64,000 nucleotides of DNA from Gentiana macrophylla (GCA_026214975.1 JAOBSW010001195.1:1-64000); one strand, 5' to 3'. Shown: positions 1 to 12,540, counted from the stretch's first letter. Numbers and translations are program-made. Notes: generated by a model from the letters alone, not told the origin.

Positions 1-783
1 TGTGATACCGGGCGTAAACCGTGAAATCTCTGGCGCATGCAGATTAAGCGAATAGAAACCGGTGAAGAATGATAAAAAACCAGAGCCAACAAAGTGCAAA
101 ACCACAAAACAAGGAGCTAAGAGCAGGTAATGCAACTTAATGGTAGGTAAGAACATGCTCAAACAAAGGAATCAACTACCAACAACACAAGAGAGCGTAG
201 TAGAACAAAAGCTAGTCGGACAAAAGACAACAAAGCGTGTTTTGAATCATAGCAACACACCAAAGTAGTACACAGAAGTTTGCAACAAAATAAAAGAAAA
301 GTCTAGGCCACGTGCGGCCGTCGAAACAAACAAAACATAGTCATAGTGAACAACAAGAGCAGGACTTAAACATCGGGTTCCGACTCGAGAATCATCAAGC
401 CACATCTTTGAGCGGCCCTCTCGAAACACAACATCACCCATGCCTACGTGCTCGTCAAGACAAAACTCATTAGGTGCACCAAACCCCGGCTCCTTGGAAA
501 TCTGCTGCATGGGGATTGCTCAAAAACTGGACCGGGTCTGAAGATGTGGCAATAAAAGCACACTGTCCCCAGAGAAAGCGATGCGACACCTTATTTGTAG
601 ACATAAAACTAGGCAGGACCACCCGGTTAGTACGGAGGACCTAGGATAAGTTTGGTGGGAGGTATAAATAGGTACAACAGGCACCCAAGTAGGTAATGAG
701 TAAGTGTTTTCTTGAAATGAACCAAGATCATCAGAAATTTGAGTGGCAGTTGGGTAAATAGTTCTTAGAAAAGTATGATGACC

Positions 784-1158
784 TCACAAACCAATGTGCA
801 AATCATCAGCCCACTGTCGGACTCTCTCAAAATCCATGGTGAGGTTTGCATCATGAGCTACTTGGCCGCCCCAAAGGAAAGCCATCTCGGATTCAAGGAA
901 ATCTAGTCGTGCTTTAATGGCAAGGTTATGGATAGGAAACATGCCCGGAGAAGGAATGTTGGAGGGGCTAGGTCCTGGGGCATGATGGGGAGGTAGGTCT
1001 CGGGGTGGTGTAGGATTATCATAATCAATACGACCGGTAGGAAGTTCAGGAAGGTGAGGGCCAATCACGGGCGTAGAGGGTGACATGAGCCAATCACCTG
1101 GGAGACTAGGAACCGTAGCACGAGTACAAAGAGCAGAGATTAAGCCAGGAAAAGGCAT
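784..1158 (-). pseudogene. ORF3-like remnant of the Athila-type element
   Basis: A 124-codon open frame follows the integrase in element order. It starts with residues MPFPGLISALC and has a proline-rich stretch in the middle and a hydrophilic end. Plant Athila-group elements often carry an extra ORF after integrase with a plant transposon-protein region of this general style. The position fits, but the match is weak and I name no function. Flanking minus-strand frames, including 247-510, may be further pieces of the same ORF. I cannot connect them without frameshifts. Confidence 0.35.
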
Positions 1159-1929
1159 ATTGCCATTCTTAAGAAGGTTAAAAGCAAAGTCTGTAGCTTT
1201 CGCATAGATGATCTAACCTATATCAACCGCGACATTTTTCATAACTACCCATGCTAGACAAGCCTCGTCATAGTTGAAAGCGCTAATGTGCCTAGAGGGA
1301 CATACATTTTAGGCTAGAAAATGCTTCAACGCTCGAACGTATTTGATAAAACCCCCAAATTTAAACCTTTTCTCAACCCAAGTGGCGGAAGGATCATAAG
1401 CGTGTTGAGCCTCGAGAGCTCGGGTTTGTGTCATACCGACATCACTAAGGTTCCATAGTTTATTCTATAGTTTGGAACCTTAGGCAACTCTCGGGTTTTT
1501 CCTTGGAAAATCCGGTGCAGGCCATGCATTACACACTGTGCACGCCTTGTACAAACCAATAAAAACAAAGACTCAACTCAAGAATCCGGCGTGCGCCGGC
1601 CTAGTCTCGGCGCAAACCGAGAAACCATAAATAAAAGCCTAAAGATGAGTCCTTATACCCCTTGTTGCTCACTAAACTAAGTAAGCAAGTTTTGACACAA
1701 AAGATCGTACAATTGTGGGTTGCCTCACAGTAGCACTTTTGTTTAACGTCGTTTGCTCGACGAGATTATACGACCAAAATGATGGTGATTATACAATGTA
1801 TCACACAAAAAGGAAACCACTAACAATTACTTGCCTAAGCATGTAGCAATTAAGTGTAAAAGCCAACCGAAAGATAACGCATAAGAAGTAATAGGAAAGA
1901 TAGTACCCGTGGTTGCTAAATTTATAGTC
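1159..1929. other. Non-coding stretch between gypsy integrase and ORF3 remnant
   Basis: No frame of useful length on either strand. It is presumably inter-ORF sequence of the gypsy element. I see no promoter, LTR end or RNA gene in it. Confidence 0.4.
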
Positions 1930-3052
1930 TATAGCTAGACTATCTCATGCTTCAATTGGCTGGGGGGGTCGGTAAGAACATCACCTCACATGTTTGAGGG
2001 ATTCCTTCCTCTTCAACAAACACCTTCACTCTATGACCATTTGCCATAAATGTAGTCTTTCAATCGATCAATTCCAGCTTGCTCCGGATGCATGCACTTT
2101 AGTCACCCGAATGGGCTGTCCACAGACTTAAGCTTACCCGGCAACAATTTTAAGCGTGAATTGTACAAGAGAACCTTATCACCACATGGAACTCCACGAT
2201 GAAGATTCTCTTATCATGGAAGGATTTCGTGCGTTCTTTATAGATCGAGGCGTTCTCATAAGCATCAAGGCAAAACTCCTCAAGTTCCGGCATGAGTTGG
2301 TGCAATCTCGTTCACCAATGGCCTTGGGATCAAAGTCCGAAACTTGATAGCCCAAAGGCCCGATGTCAACTCAACTAGAAGATGACAAGACTTGCCAAAA
2401 ACTAGTCTATAAGGGAACAACCAATCGGTGTTTTAAAAGCCGTTCGGTATGCCCGCGATTGCATCATCTAACTTTACCGCCCAATTCTTACGGTTTGAAT
2501 CGATAGATTTTCAATAATTCCCTTCACCTCTCGGTTAGATACCTTGACTTTCCCCTTTAGTTTGTGGGTGAGTGCGGTGTGCCGATCTTGTGCTTCACAC
2601 CAAATTTTTCAATCAACAGTAGCGATTCGATTACAAAAGTGTGTGCCTCTATCACTTAATGATATACGAGTACCAAATCTCATGAATATATTCTTTTTAA
2701 GGAATTTCATCACCACTCCGGTATCATTAGTTGGAAGAGCTTGAGCTTTGACCCGTTTAGATACATAGTCGAGCCATTACCAAGATGAATTTCTTACCAA
2801 ATGATGAGAATGGGCCCATGAAATCAATACCCCACCGTCAAACAATTCACCCTCAATATAGGTTGGAGGGCATCGATCTTCTTAGAAACATTTCCCCACT
2901 TTTGACATGATTCACAAGATCATGCATAGTGGTGTGCGTCTTTATATAATGTTGGCCAATAAAAACCACATTGCAACACCTTGTAGGTGGTTTTCCACCC
3001 TTCATGGTGGCCACCAACCTCACTACCATGGAAAAAGGATCAGATACTCAAA
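1930..3052 (-). pseudogene. Ty3/gypsy integrase, decayed
   Basis: Translated on the minus strand with frame changes, this shows the integrase order. A His/Cys zinc-binding region comes first (about 3,040-2,880, including GFYWPTLYKD-like and HVKKWGN-like pieces). The first catalytic Asp context DFMGPFSS follows (about 2,830-2,800), then the second in SDRGTHFCNR (about 2,665-2,635). A VKVSNREVKGIIEN region near the catalytic Glu (about 2,570-2,520) precedes the C-terminal NSRLKLLPGKL motif (about 2,160-2,115). Known role of the family: it inserts the element's cDNA into the chromosome. Several in-frame stops make it non-functional. The copia insertion sits just upstream of the zinc-binding region. 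Confidence 0.8.
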
Positions 3053-3057
3053 ATTTC
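3053..3057 (+). repeat. Target-site duplication ATTTC, left copy
   Basis: The five bases immediately before the TG of the left copia LTR are identical to those after the CA of the right LTR at 13,958-13,962. A 5-bp duplication is normal for copia integration. Confidence 0.9.
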
Positions 3058-4414
3058 TGTTAGGAACATTTTGTTATGTTTTGATGATGACCATACTAGC
3101 TGTTATAGAAAGCCTGAAAATAAGTTAGAATTCTCTGTACAAGTCTTTACTTAGAGTCTGACATATTGTATAAGTTGAGTCAGATGTTCGGCAATGTAAA
3201 AGCGGCCAAGCACCAGCAGAGAAGCATGAAGACATATGGTCTGACTTATAACCAAGGAAATGCTGTGATGACCTTGGATAAGTCTATGTTACATTCAAGT
3301 GAGAAACTTAAAGTTCAAATATGGTTTACATGATCCACACAAATCAAGGATCGGTGAAGTACAAAATTCTCTAAAAATAAAAAAGAGAAGAAACGTTGAA
3401 TCGGCAAAGTAAACTGACTATCGGTTAAGTAATGACAAAGCGCTGAAGAAAGATCTAACCGGAAAAGTCAGAAAGATCACTTAACCGTTCAGGGAATGGC
3501 CAAGTAAACTTTACTTGATCAGATTTTGAAATATGAAGAAGATTCAGAAGATCAAGAATTAAATGCACAATCAATTAAGGACCAATCAAGGACGAATTTT
3601 CTGATAAACGTTTGAAGAAAAATCCGATCACTAAAATCAAGGAGGATATAATTAAGGGGGAATCGAGAATAAAATCAAGGATTATTCCCTCATTAATATA
3701 GCCAATGGGCGAAATTCAAATCAAGGTTCATCAAGGCTATAAATAGAAGGCATTGCCGGACAAGAAATACACTGAAGAACGATCAAGTCGAGGAATTTAC
3801 AAGCGAAACTCTGTGAAATCAAAAGAACCTTCATACGTGCTTAAAAGGAATATCTAGTGATCAACTCAAAACTCGAACTTCAATTCCAACATCAAGCATT
3901 GAGTTTGATCGGCAAGTTTTGTGAATCAATTCACTTCAATCATGCACAGATCGAGCCATCGAGAAGGAGTTGTGTTGTGATAGGCTTTGAAGGATTTGTT
4001 CCCAAAGAGCAGTGAAAGAGGCGAGTCATTAGAAGTACATTTGCGGTCGAGGAGTTATTGTCTTGAAGATTGTGAAGCTTGTGTAGTCAGGACAATCAGG
4101 CTATTGTATCTGTGAAAACAATAGTGAAATTCCTCAATCATCACGGGAGAAGAGTGGATTAATGGATTACACCACCACTGACCGCTATAAGCCTTGTGTC
4201 CTTTGTACTTTCGACAATTTACCTTCTTTGCATTGATTTAATTGCTTAAATTATATAATACATACGTGATTGCATAAACTACTTTGAAACAACATAATAA
4301 GAAGGGACTTATCCATTTGCTTAAAGAAAGCTTTTAAATACAAGAATAGTTTTTGAAACTCCTTATAGTCATTCACCCCCCCTCGACTATATTTTACCCT
4401 CTCTGGGACCAACA
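3058..4414 (+). repeat. 5' LTR of the Sirevirus-type element
   Basis: Begins TGTTAGGAACATTTTG and ends ACCAACA. It aligns along its length with 12,558-13,957. It lacks about 45 bp present in the 3' LTR near 12,680-12,725. It contains several variants of a CGGYNAAGTAA-type motif between 3,190 and 3,500. Confidence 0.92.
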
Positions 4415-4430
4415 ATTAAGTATCGGGCGG
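4415..4430 (+). other. Degraded primer binding site
   Basis: Just inside the 5' LTR, AAGTATCGGGCGG aligns with TGGTATCAGAGCGG, the usual site complementary to initiator tRNA-Met. It contains the same CAG-to-CG type difference seen elsewhere in this window. Confidence 0.6.
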
Positions 4431-4549
4431 TGTTCACAAATATCGAGAACATTGAGATCTAATTTTTAGTAACAAGGAGATCATATATTTTCAAAGTAGT
4501 TTTCAATTTGTTCTTTCTATATATATATATATATCTCTTATTTGTATTT

Positions 4550-5991
4550 ATGGATTCCTCAAACTTTATGTCAAAGGTACCTATTTTCAATGTTAATAAT
4601 TTTGATGAATACAAAATAAGAATATTGTCTCATGTTGCAACAACTCATGAGGAGATCTTTGGATGTAATTAATGATGGCCCAATTGAGATTACAGCTGTG
4701 GTAGCTACATGCGTAGATCAAGGAAAGGTAATGGACAAACACAATAAAATTGGACCAAGGATGACATGAGATGAGCAAATCTCGATTTTGTTGAAAAAGA
4801 CATGCTTTTGAAGACTGCGGGCGACAACATGTTCATGAGAATCAAAGATTGCAAAGCGACAAAGGAGATGTTGGACAAATTGGCGATCAATGAAGGATCG
4901 AAGCGATCAAAGAAAACAAATTATGCATTTGCAAAGCGAAATTTGAGAACTTCAAAATGAAGGGTGGTGAAACCATTGATCAAATAGACACGAGAATCTC
5001 AACCATCATCGTTGAACTACAACAACTTGGTCACGTATATCACAAAGAAGTGTGTCGAAGATCATGAGAGGCTTACTTGAAAGATGGAAGATCATTACAT
5101 CGATGTCGGAGGACAACAAATCTTGCAAACAACGACATATTGACTCACGATGTCTCAATTAAAAGCTCATGAAATTGAGTTGAGCAGCGAAGACAATGCA
5201 CCACGTGAGCACACAAGGCCATTGCCTTTGGTTGCGCCTCGGCCAAAGTCAAGCGGTGATGCAAACAACAAAGAGACACATGAGCTGAAGCAACATGTAG
5301 CTTTACTGGTTAAGAGTTTTGATAGGTTTACCAAGAAAAAGCAATTCAAAGGGGATCATCATCATATTAAAAGTCAAGCTCAAACAAAGACATAAAGAAG
5401 AAGGATGATGAATATAGATGCTTCAACTGCAAAAAGAAAGGTCATTTCAAGGCAGATTTCCCTGAAGAAAATGACAAAGATGAGGAGAAGAAGAAGTACA
5501 AAACATCTAAAAAGAAGAAAAGCAAGAAGGCACTCAAAGCTGAAACCAGCAGTGAAAAGAATGAAGAATCATTAGACAATGATTCAGATGATGATGAAGC
5601 TGACAGCTAAGAAAATGAAAAGGCTTACCTCGCCTTATGGCTAAAGAATCTAATAAGCGAGGTAACATCTAGCTCATGCTCATCATCTCATGCATCACTT
5701 CAACCTTTGCACAATACTCTATTCTCCCCTTTAGATTTGGCAAACATAATCCAAAATCTCATGAGCAAATTTGATGAAATCGAGTGGAATCATGAAATTC
5801 TGGAACAAGAGTGTGAGAATTTAAGAAAGGACAATAAAAGATTAATGAAAGAACTGGATAAAGTAAAAGCTGAACTAACTTGTAAGGAGACTCACTCAAA
5901 TGTTCAACAAGCAGCAGATGTCATACATCTGGTGTTGACCGACCAGCTGAGAAAATCTCCCTACCAGTTAAGACAAACACTGCACCACTAA
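4550..5991 (+). pseudogene. Copia gag (Sirevirus-type), broken
   Basis: Gag forms the particle and binds the element RNA. The likely start is the ATG at 4,550 (MDSSNFMSKVPIF), followed by the usual N-terminal gag pattern, but a stop appears after about 40 codons. A zinc knuckle is visible at 5,419-5,460 as C-F-N-C...G-H-F...D-F: the last of the four metal ligands is Phe instead of Cys. After it comes a Lys-rich then Asp/Glu-rich segment. A 94-codon frame at 5,707-5,991 has heptad-like Leu/Lys/Glu spacing suggestive of a coiled coil, as in other Sirevirus gags. Several stops and frame changes make it non-functional as sequenced. Confidence 0.78.
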
Positions 5992-5999
5992 ATGCACCA

Positions 6000-6600
6000 A
6001 CTTACAAACCCTCAAAAGGTTTGGATCGAGATCTGGTCTTGGCTACAGCGATCGAGGATGAGAATAGAAACAATGGACAACACAGTGCGAATCTAAGGCG
6101 ATAATGGACCAAAGTTCAGAAAATGACAAACCATAGTTTCAACCACTCATCCTCCACCGGTGAAGTCAAAACCCAGTGCAGTGAAACAGTAGACCAAACC
6201 ATCAATCCAGTCAACCAAAATCAAAAGCTTTCTGAAAGGTAAAGGAATACTTTATCCTTCAGAGGATGATTGGAATGTTGCATCTCCAAAATATAGGAAG
6301 AAACCATTTCATAGTATGCAACATGTGTTTAGGAAAAGTCAACCTAGACGTGTTCCTAAACATATGAAGCAACATGAACACAGGTTTCCCACTGCATATT
6401 GGAAAGTGTAAAAAGGATGCAAATGCACCAAAATGTAGAAAAAAGTATCAGAATATCTCTAGTAGAAACATTAGAAGGTACTGCCATGCATATACATATA
6501 AAGTTGATGACTTCAATTATCCAAAAGAAGATCCTTTGGATACACACTAGAAGTAGGAGGCATATGGCGCTACTTGGTATGGACCAAGCGAGTTGTGTAC
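6000..6600 (+). pseudogene. Linker between gag and protease, no intact frame
   Basis: Expected position of the gag C-terminus and the pol start. Short frames only (for example 6,399-6,614). I recognise no domain here. It is included because it lies inside the polyprotein region. Confidence 0.4.
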
Positions 6601-6610
6601 CTAAACATAA

Positions 6611-6960
6611 TTAATTTGTTTGGTAGGATGTCTGGTACATAAACATTGGATGTTTCAGACACATGACAGGAAACAAGGGATGGCTCACTGACTTTAAAGC
6701 TTTTGAAGAACCCAAAGTCACATTTGGAGGAAAAGAAAACCCTGGTAAAATCATGGGGGAAGGCATAATGCACAAGAACAACCTGAAGATTCTAAATGTG
6801 GCATATGTTAAAGGACTAAACTTCAACTTACTGAGTATCAGTCAATTCTGTGACAAAGGCTACAATGTACACTTCAACATAGAAGGATGCAGAGTGATTC
6901 ACGGCCAAACAACATAGTTGTGCTTGCAGGAACAAGAGAAGACAACATGTATGTGGTAGA
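6611..6960 (+). pseudogene. Copia aspartic protease with altered active site
   Basis: The conserved copia protease start context is present as W-Y-I-N-I-G-C-F-R-H-M-T-G. The active-site triad, normally D-[ST]-G, reads N-I-G at 6,642-6,650. The catalytic Asp is therefore replaced by Asn, consistent with a G-to-A change. Downstream, VAYVKGLNFNLLSISQFCDKGY is a typical protease-to-integrase linker, open in one frame from 6,663 to 6,917. Role in the family: cleavage of the Gag-Pol polyprotein. As read, it cannot be active. Confidence 0.8.
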
Positions 6961-6999
6961 TTGGAAGACAGCCAAAGCATAAACATGTTTGCTTGTCAA

Positions 7000-8034
7000 A
7001 AATTAACATTCAACCAGCTGGATTTGCCATAGAAGACTAAACCATCTAAACTTCAAAACCATCAACAAATTATCAAAGAAAAAGATAGTTGAAGGCCTAC
7101 CAGAGATCACATTCAAGAAAGAAAGCCTCTGTGATGCATGTCAAAAAGGGAAGCAAATTAAAAGCTCATTCAAGTCAAAGCCCTATCAGTCAACTACAAG
7201 AATCTAACATCTACTGGATATGGATCTATTTGGACAAGTCACACCAGTCAGTGTAAGTGGAAAGAAATACACTCTAGTAATGGTAAATGACTTCTCCAAA
7301 TATACCGGGACCATATTTATGAACAAGAAGAGAGAGACACTCAAGAAGTTACCAGATTTGCTAAGAAGAATTCAAAATAAGAAGGAATTGAAGATCATCA
7401 AGATTAGATTAGATAGAGGCACGAGTTTCTAAATGAAATTATCAGAACCTACGGTGAAGAAAATGAAATCTTGCATCAACTATCGGCCTGGCGGGACTCC
7501 TTAGAGAATGGTGTAGCGAGAAAGAAAAGCAGAACACTCAAAGAAGCAATCGAACAATGATTGCGAGCGTGCTTACCAAAGAGATTTTGGGTTTGAAGCG
7601 ACAAATCTGACATGCTATACTCAATCTGAGATCAATCATCAACAAATATCATGAAAAGACTCCATATGAAATATAGAATGGAAGAAAACCTAATATCTAA
7701 ATATATGCATATGTTTGGATCAAAATGTGTTGTTTTGAACAGGAATCGGTTGCATACTTTTGATGAAAAGGCTGATGAAGCAATCTTTATAGGATACTCA
7801 GACACGAGCAAAGCATTCATAGTACTCAACAAAAGAACCTTGGTAATTGAAGAATCAATTCATGTAGTCTTTGATGAGCCAAACACAAATGGTGAAAACA
7901 TTCAAGAACTTGAAGAAGCAGGACCAAGACAAGTCTACATAAATACAACAATACCAACCACTATTCTAAATCACAACTTTGGAAATCAAGATGAACCTCC
8001 AGTCAATACAACAGAAGAGGTACCAGTACAATAG
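7000..8034 (+). pseudogene. Copia integrase, broken
   Basis: The GAG-pre-integrase zinc region ends with C-D-A-C-Q-K-G-K at about 7,131. The catalytic core starts at 7,220 with MDLFGQV (first Asp). The second Asp is in IRLDRGTSF near 7,410. The third acidic position, expected in a GVVERKNR-like motif near 7,510-7,530, reads GVARKKSR, so the catalytic Glu is missing. The C-terminal part is open at 7,651-8,034 (FGSKCVVLNRN, FIGYSDTSKAF, VVFDEP) and matches the usual copia integrase tail. Stops at about 7,432 and 7,558 break the frame. Confidence 0.82.
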
Positions 8035-8199
8035 CATGAAGCTGATACACAAGCTGAAGTTATGGAAGCACCAAGTCAAGAACAACTTCAACCTGATCTC
8101 AACAGGCTAAGAGATCATCCTGTAGATCAAGTCATTGGAGACATTCACCACGAGGAGTCGAGAACCAGGAAGACAAGCTGGAGCATATGCTAACATGTT

Positions 8200-8926
8200 T
8201 TCTATCTCAAGTAGAGCCCAAAACAATAGATGGCGCCAATCAAGATCTTGATTGGATTCTGACCATGCAAGAAGAACTAAATGAATTTGAAAGAAATGAA
8301 ATCGAGAACTTGTTGTGAGACGAGAAATAGCCAACATCATTGGAACAAAATGGGTATTCAGAAACAAGATGGATGAACAAGGAACAATTGTCAGAAATAA
8401 AGCAAGACTAGTTGCAAAATTCTACTCTGAAGCGGAAGGAATATATTATGATGAGACTTTTGCACTAGTAGCAAGATTGGAAGCTATCAGACTTTTTCTA
8501 GCATTTGTTGCACACAAAGACTTCAAAATCTACCAAATGAATGTGAAAAGTGCATTTCTAAATGGATTTCTGGAAGAAGAAGTATATGTGGAACAACCTC
8601 CTTGTTTTCAACTCAATGGAAAAGAAGACAAGTATACAAGCTCAAGAAGGCTCTTTATGGACTCAAACAGGCTTTTGAGGCACTGGTATGAAACTTTATC
8701 ACAATTCTTGATCAATAATGGATTCAACAAAGGAACTATTGATAAGACTATTTTCAAGCTGGAGGAAGGAACAAGTACATTGCTAGTACAAATCTATGTT
8801 GATGACATTATTTTTGGTTCAGAAGATGAAAAGTTGTGTGAGAAATTTGCAAATCTAATAAAGAGAAAATTTCAGATGAGCATGATCGGAGAACTGAATT
8901 ACTTTCTTGGTCTACAAGTGAAATAG
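8200..8926 (+). pseudogene. Copia reverse transcriptase, mostly open
   Basis: The best-preserved part of the element. A 203-codon frame (8,315-8,926) holds [42 protein letters not shown], the first catalytic Asp region ([17 protein letters not shown], where the usual Asp of the D-V-K-[ST]-AFL motif is Asn) and the Y-V-D-D box in [11 protein letters not shown] (about 8,796-8,815). It ends [10 protein letters not shown] before a TAG. The YVDD is intact. The Asp-to-Asn change in the upstream motif would abolish catalysis. The part before 8,315 is separated by a stop. Confidence 0.87.
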
Positions 8927-9750
8927 TTGAAAGATGGCATATTCATCGATCAGGCCAAGTACACAAAAGACTTGATACACAAATATGGTATGAATACAAG
9001 TGGCATAGCAGATACACCAATGTGTGCAAGAGTTATTCTTGGAAAATATGAAATTTGGAAAAGATGTTGATCCAAGAGAGAAAATGTATAGAGAATCATT
9101 GGATCCCTACTATATCTTTTTAAGCGAGACTGACATAGCATTTGCGGTAGGATTATGTGCAAGGTTTCAAGCTCAACCTAAAGAATCACACTACTAAGCG
9201 ACCAAAAGAATAATCAAATACTTGAAGAACACCATCATTGTTGGAATTTGGTATCCAAAGATGGAGGATTCAAATTAATATCATATTACGATTTTGACTA
9301 TGTTGGATGCAAGATAGGTAGAAAAAGCACCTCACGGAACATGTCAAATGCTAAGCGGCGAGACTAGTATCATGGTTTAGTAAGAAACAAAACTCCATAA
9401 CTACATCAGCAATTTGAAAGCGAGAATATATAGCGACAAGCGGTTCTTTGTGCACAAGTACTATGGATTAGACAATAGCTAAAGGATTATGGAATGGAGG
9501 AGAAGACAATTCCAATCATGCGTGACAACACAAGTGCCATATCTATTATTGAAATCCGAGTTTGCACTCAAGAACAAAGCAAATTGATGTAAGACATCAT
9601 TTTATCGAGAGATCATGTTGAAAACAGAGATGTTATTCTAAAATACATACCCACATAAGATCAATTGGTAGACATCTTCACAAAACTACTCAGTCATGAA
9701 AAATTCAGCATGTTGAGAAGTGAGTTGGGAATGATAGAAATTGACTAAGT
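8927..9750 (+). pseudogene. Copia RNase H region, broken
   Basis: Follows RT in the expected place. Pieces can be read in changing frames: KYTKDLIHKYGM (about 8,958), the ATKRIIKYLKNT motif (about 9,200), a Gly/Tyr-rich core and a C-terminal LVDIFTKLLSHEKF-type tail near 9,665-9,710 (tail of copia pol). Stops and indels are frequent. Role in the family: removal of the RNA strand during reverse transcription. Confidence 0.75.
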
Positions 9751-10344
9751 ACTAAGGATCGACTAGCCGGAGTAATCGGCTAAGTAACTTCACCGGTGAT
9801 TAAACCTTTGCCTTTACGAGGAGATGTAGCGGTGAAGCTGCGGTACTCGGTGAAGTCAACTTCAGCGATTGTTAGAACGATTATATACATAGCGATTTCG
9901 ATAAGAAAATCAATACTCCGACTAAGCGACCCGGCCATGTCACTCTGCGAAATACAAATTGAGTCACCGACAAACTAAATGTGAACTAAATCGAGTTTAA
10001 TACCGTGGAAATTCAAGAAGTTTTGGAAGATTATCTTGTGAAATATTCTGAGACGTAGAGATCATTTTCAATCGTGGAAGTAACTATATTATTTTCTAAT
10101 TACAACGCCACGATTCCTAGGATATATCATTACTTACCTCAATCCACTCGCCTTACTTCTGGTCAAATACACATAATTTATATACATAAAATCATGCCAT
10201 TACATTACAAAATTCTTCCATATTCAACCACGTTCACTTACACAAATCACCCTATATAAACTACAGAATTCTTTACGCTCTCTTGCAAACCAAAAACCCT
10301 ATTTTCTCACTACAAAATCAAAGATTTCTCTCAAATCTGAAACA
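9751..10344 (+). other. Spacer between pol and the 3' ORF of the Sirevirus
   Basis: No recognisable protein. It holds several copies of the same CGGYNAAGTAA-like motif found in the LTRs (for example about 9,774-9,860), then an AT-rich stretch. A TATA-like CTATATAAAC at 10,251-10,260 lies about 85 bp before the ATG at 10,345. It could be a promoter for the 3' ORF, which is an inference only. Confidence 0.45.
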
Positions 10345-12366
10345 ATGGCTTCATCTGTACAATCTACCTTACAGAAAGATTTTATGAAAAATCGATCATC
10401 TACTGGATCATTTTTAAGCTTTGAACCTATCTATCTTTACGTGATAATGACACACAAGCTCAGCGCCTAGTGGATTGTTGTTCAATCTTGGTTTAATGAC
10501 CTTCCTAAACCCCCTATAACTAGGATATGCTATGAGAACTGATTGCATTTTGGAAAAATGAAAAGTTAAGTGCCAAACACCAGAAAATAGATCTCATTGT
10601 ATAAAAGATCAATCTTTGGAAAAAAGTGGTCATCACACTGGTCTTCTCAGCGAGGTTCTTACATCTACCAATGATTGGCCCGGCAAATGTGAAATGCATG
10701 CGAGGTTAACATCAACACCATACAGGCTAAGATAGCCAAAAGCCCCAAAAGAAACGACAAAACCTACAACCTACCGGATCGGTACTCAAACTTCCATTTC
10801 TTTGAATTTGCACGATTATCACCAAAAACATTGAAAGCGAGAAAGGATCAATGGAAAATTTAACGAAGTTCGGGTCAAGTTAATGGAGATTGTCTATCAA
10901 GGTATTTTATTTGAATGGGCAACGTTTGTATTCAACAGGCTGAAAGATCAAATCTAGAAGGAAATTGATCTGACACATACGGCTCCAAACAAGGGTTTGA
11001 CCAAGAAAGGTGACTTCTGGGAAAGGAAATCATATGGGTTCCCTCTCCAACACCTGTTTGACTCATTAAAAGTGAAACCCACAAATCTGCAGCCTCCACA
11101 TAAGTCCAAGGTAATGGTTACCTACATCAAGGCATCTCTGAAACCCAAACCCACTATCGGGAGAAAAGAAAAGCACCCGAAGGTAGTAGAACAGGCATGG
11201 GAAGACGAACCAGATCGCAAAAGGCATAAGAGGACACCCCAGTGGTCAGTTCCGGCAATCCGGACAACCTAGTGGTGAGATTAGTGATGATACCACAACA
11301 AATGAGGAAGGGAAGCAAGAGGACGTCACCTATGTGGAAGAAGGTGAGGAAGGATATATGCTTACCCCATCTGAAGAAGAGGAGATGGATCATGATGAAG
11401 AGGAGAAATTTGAGGATGAAAAAGCTGAGACAGACGGTGGTCATCTTGAAGATGATCAAGAAAAGATGGAGACTTCTGATGATGATCTGACAATCCAGGA
11501 AGTGATTCTCAGAAGCATCAGCAAAGTTGACAAGCGGCCGAGTGAGCGGCGGATACAACTCACTCGGCTAAACTTGTCAGCTCGCACAGCATTGATCAAG
11601 GGAACATCGAGAGAAAGTCACATCTACAGCGGATGGAGTGCAAACACCCCGTCGACAATCTCTCAATAACCACTAAGATCAATGAAAATGAAAAGAAGAA
11701 GAAAGAAATAGAATGTGAAAGCGAGAGAAGAAAGAGAAGGAAGAAGCCACCACAAAAAATGAGGATGAGGAAGTGGTACCGGAAAAGTTGATCGAGAAAG
11801 ACTTTTTAATGCGGATATCAAACCTTTGATTGTGGACATGGAGAAGCGATATCATAGCATGAGCCAAAACTGAAAGCTTAACACAGGAGTGATGCAACCT
11901 CCTTCAATCACAAGCTCGAAGCCCTCATCAGTCACATCAAGATTCAAGATGAGGTCATGGATATACAGGACCACTTGCTCTACAACTTACAACACCTCAT
12001 CCCCTACCATGTCCAGACCAATCTTGAGTTTCATCGACAAGATTGATACTTGATCTCAAACTATTGGTGGACATTCTAAATGCCCACACTCATCAACTTC
12101 AACATCTGGATGAGGTTATGGAATTCTCTGGCCAGCAACTTGAAACCTTAATAAATGTAACGGAGGCCAACAATAAAATTTTGGAGACAAGGTATGGTCC
12201 TGTCCCTGAATCTGAAGAAACAACTGCAAATCTTGAAGCACATTTTGGTGCTGCCAAAAAGGGGGAAGGAAACTCAAAGCCTAGGATCTTCAGTGAAAAT
12301 AAGGAAAGCCCAACTGGCAAGGGCAATGGCATCAAAGGCATCAGGCTTGAGGAAAAGAAACTATAG
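10345..12366 (+). pseudogene. Sirevirus 3' (env-like / accessory) ORF, broken
   Basis: Begins with ATG at 10,345 (MASSVQSTLQKDF) and runs in pieces to a TAG at 12,364. A basic segment (10,997-11,272) is followed by a strongly acidic segment (11,334-11,520, with runs of Glu and Asp). The last piece (12,043-12,366) has heptad-like hydrophobic spacing near its start. Sireviruses often carry an ORF in this position, sometimes called env-like. I see no clear signal peptide or transmembrane segment here and do not assign a function. At least four stops or frame changes interrupt it. Confidence 0.6.
12255..12270 (+). other. Internal polypurine tract copy
   Basis: AAAAAGGGGGAAGGA lies about 290 bp before the 3' LTR and repeats the main tract at 12,544-12,556. 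Multiple tracts of this type are known in Sireviruses. Confidence 0.6.
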
Positions 12367-12540
12367 CAGCGTTTTTTTTTCTTCTATATTTTCAGTTACT
12401 AATAAAAATGCCTTTGAATAGTTATGATGCAATATCTTATTGCCCTTAAATGGATGAATAAAATTATTGAGTGTTATTCCAGTGTTGTTATGAAAAGTTT
12501 TTGTTATACTTATCTTCAAGCTTATGAGGGTTTTGGCATC

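Larger units (their letters stand above)
1..3052 (-). mobile_element. Athila-like Ty3/gypsy retrotransposon, 3' portion (integrase and ORF3-like region), left fragment
   Basis: This is the downstream part of a minus-strand Ty3/gypsy element whose upstream part lies at 13,963-17,126. Continuity is shown by joining the two sides of the inserted copia element: the minus-strand RNase H linker at 14,225-13,963 runs into the integrase zinc-finger region at 3,052-2,880. Many stops and frameshifts show the copy is dead. The left edge is not reached in the window, so no 3' LTR can be defined. Assignment to the Athila branch rests on the form of the integrase, RNase H and protease sequences and on an additional ORF after integrase. 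It is family recognition by eye, not a search result. Confidence 0.75.

Noticed and set aside
1..780. A 3' LTR of the gypsy element at the left window edge
   Set aside because: No sequence here matches 42,661-42,998 or any other candidate LTR in the window, and no purine tract plus TG boundary is evident.
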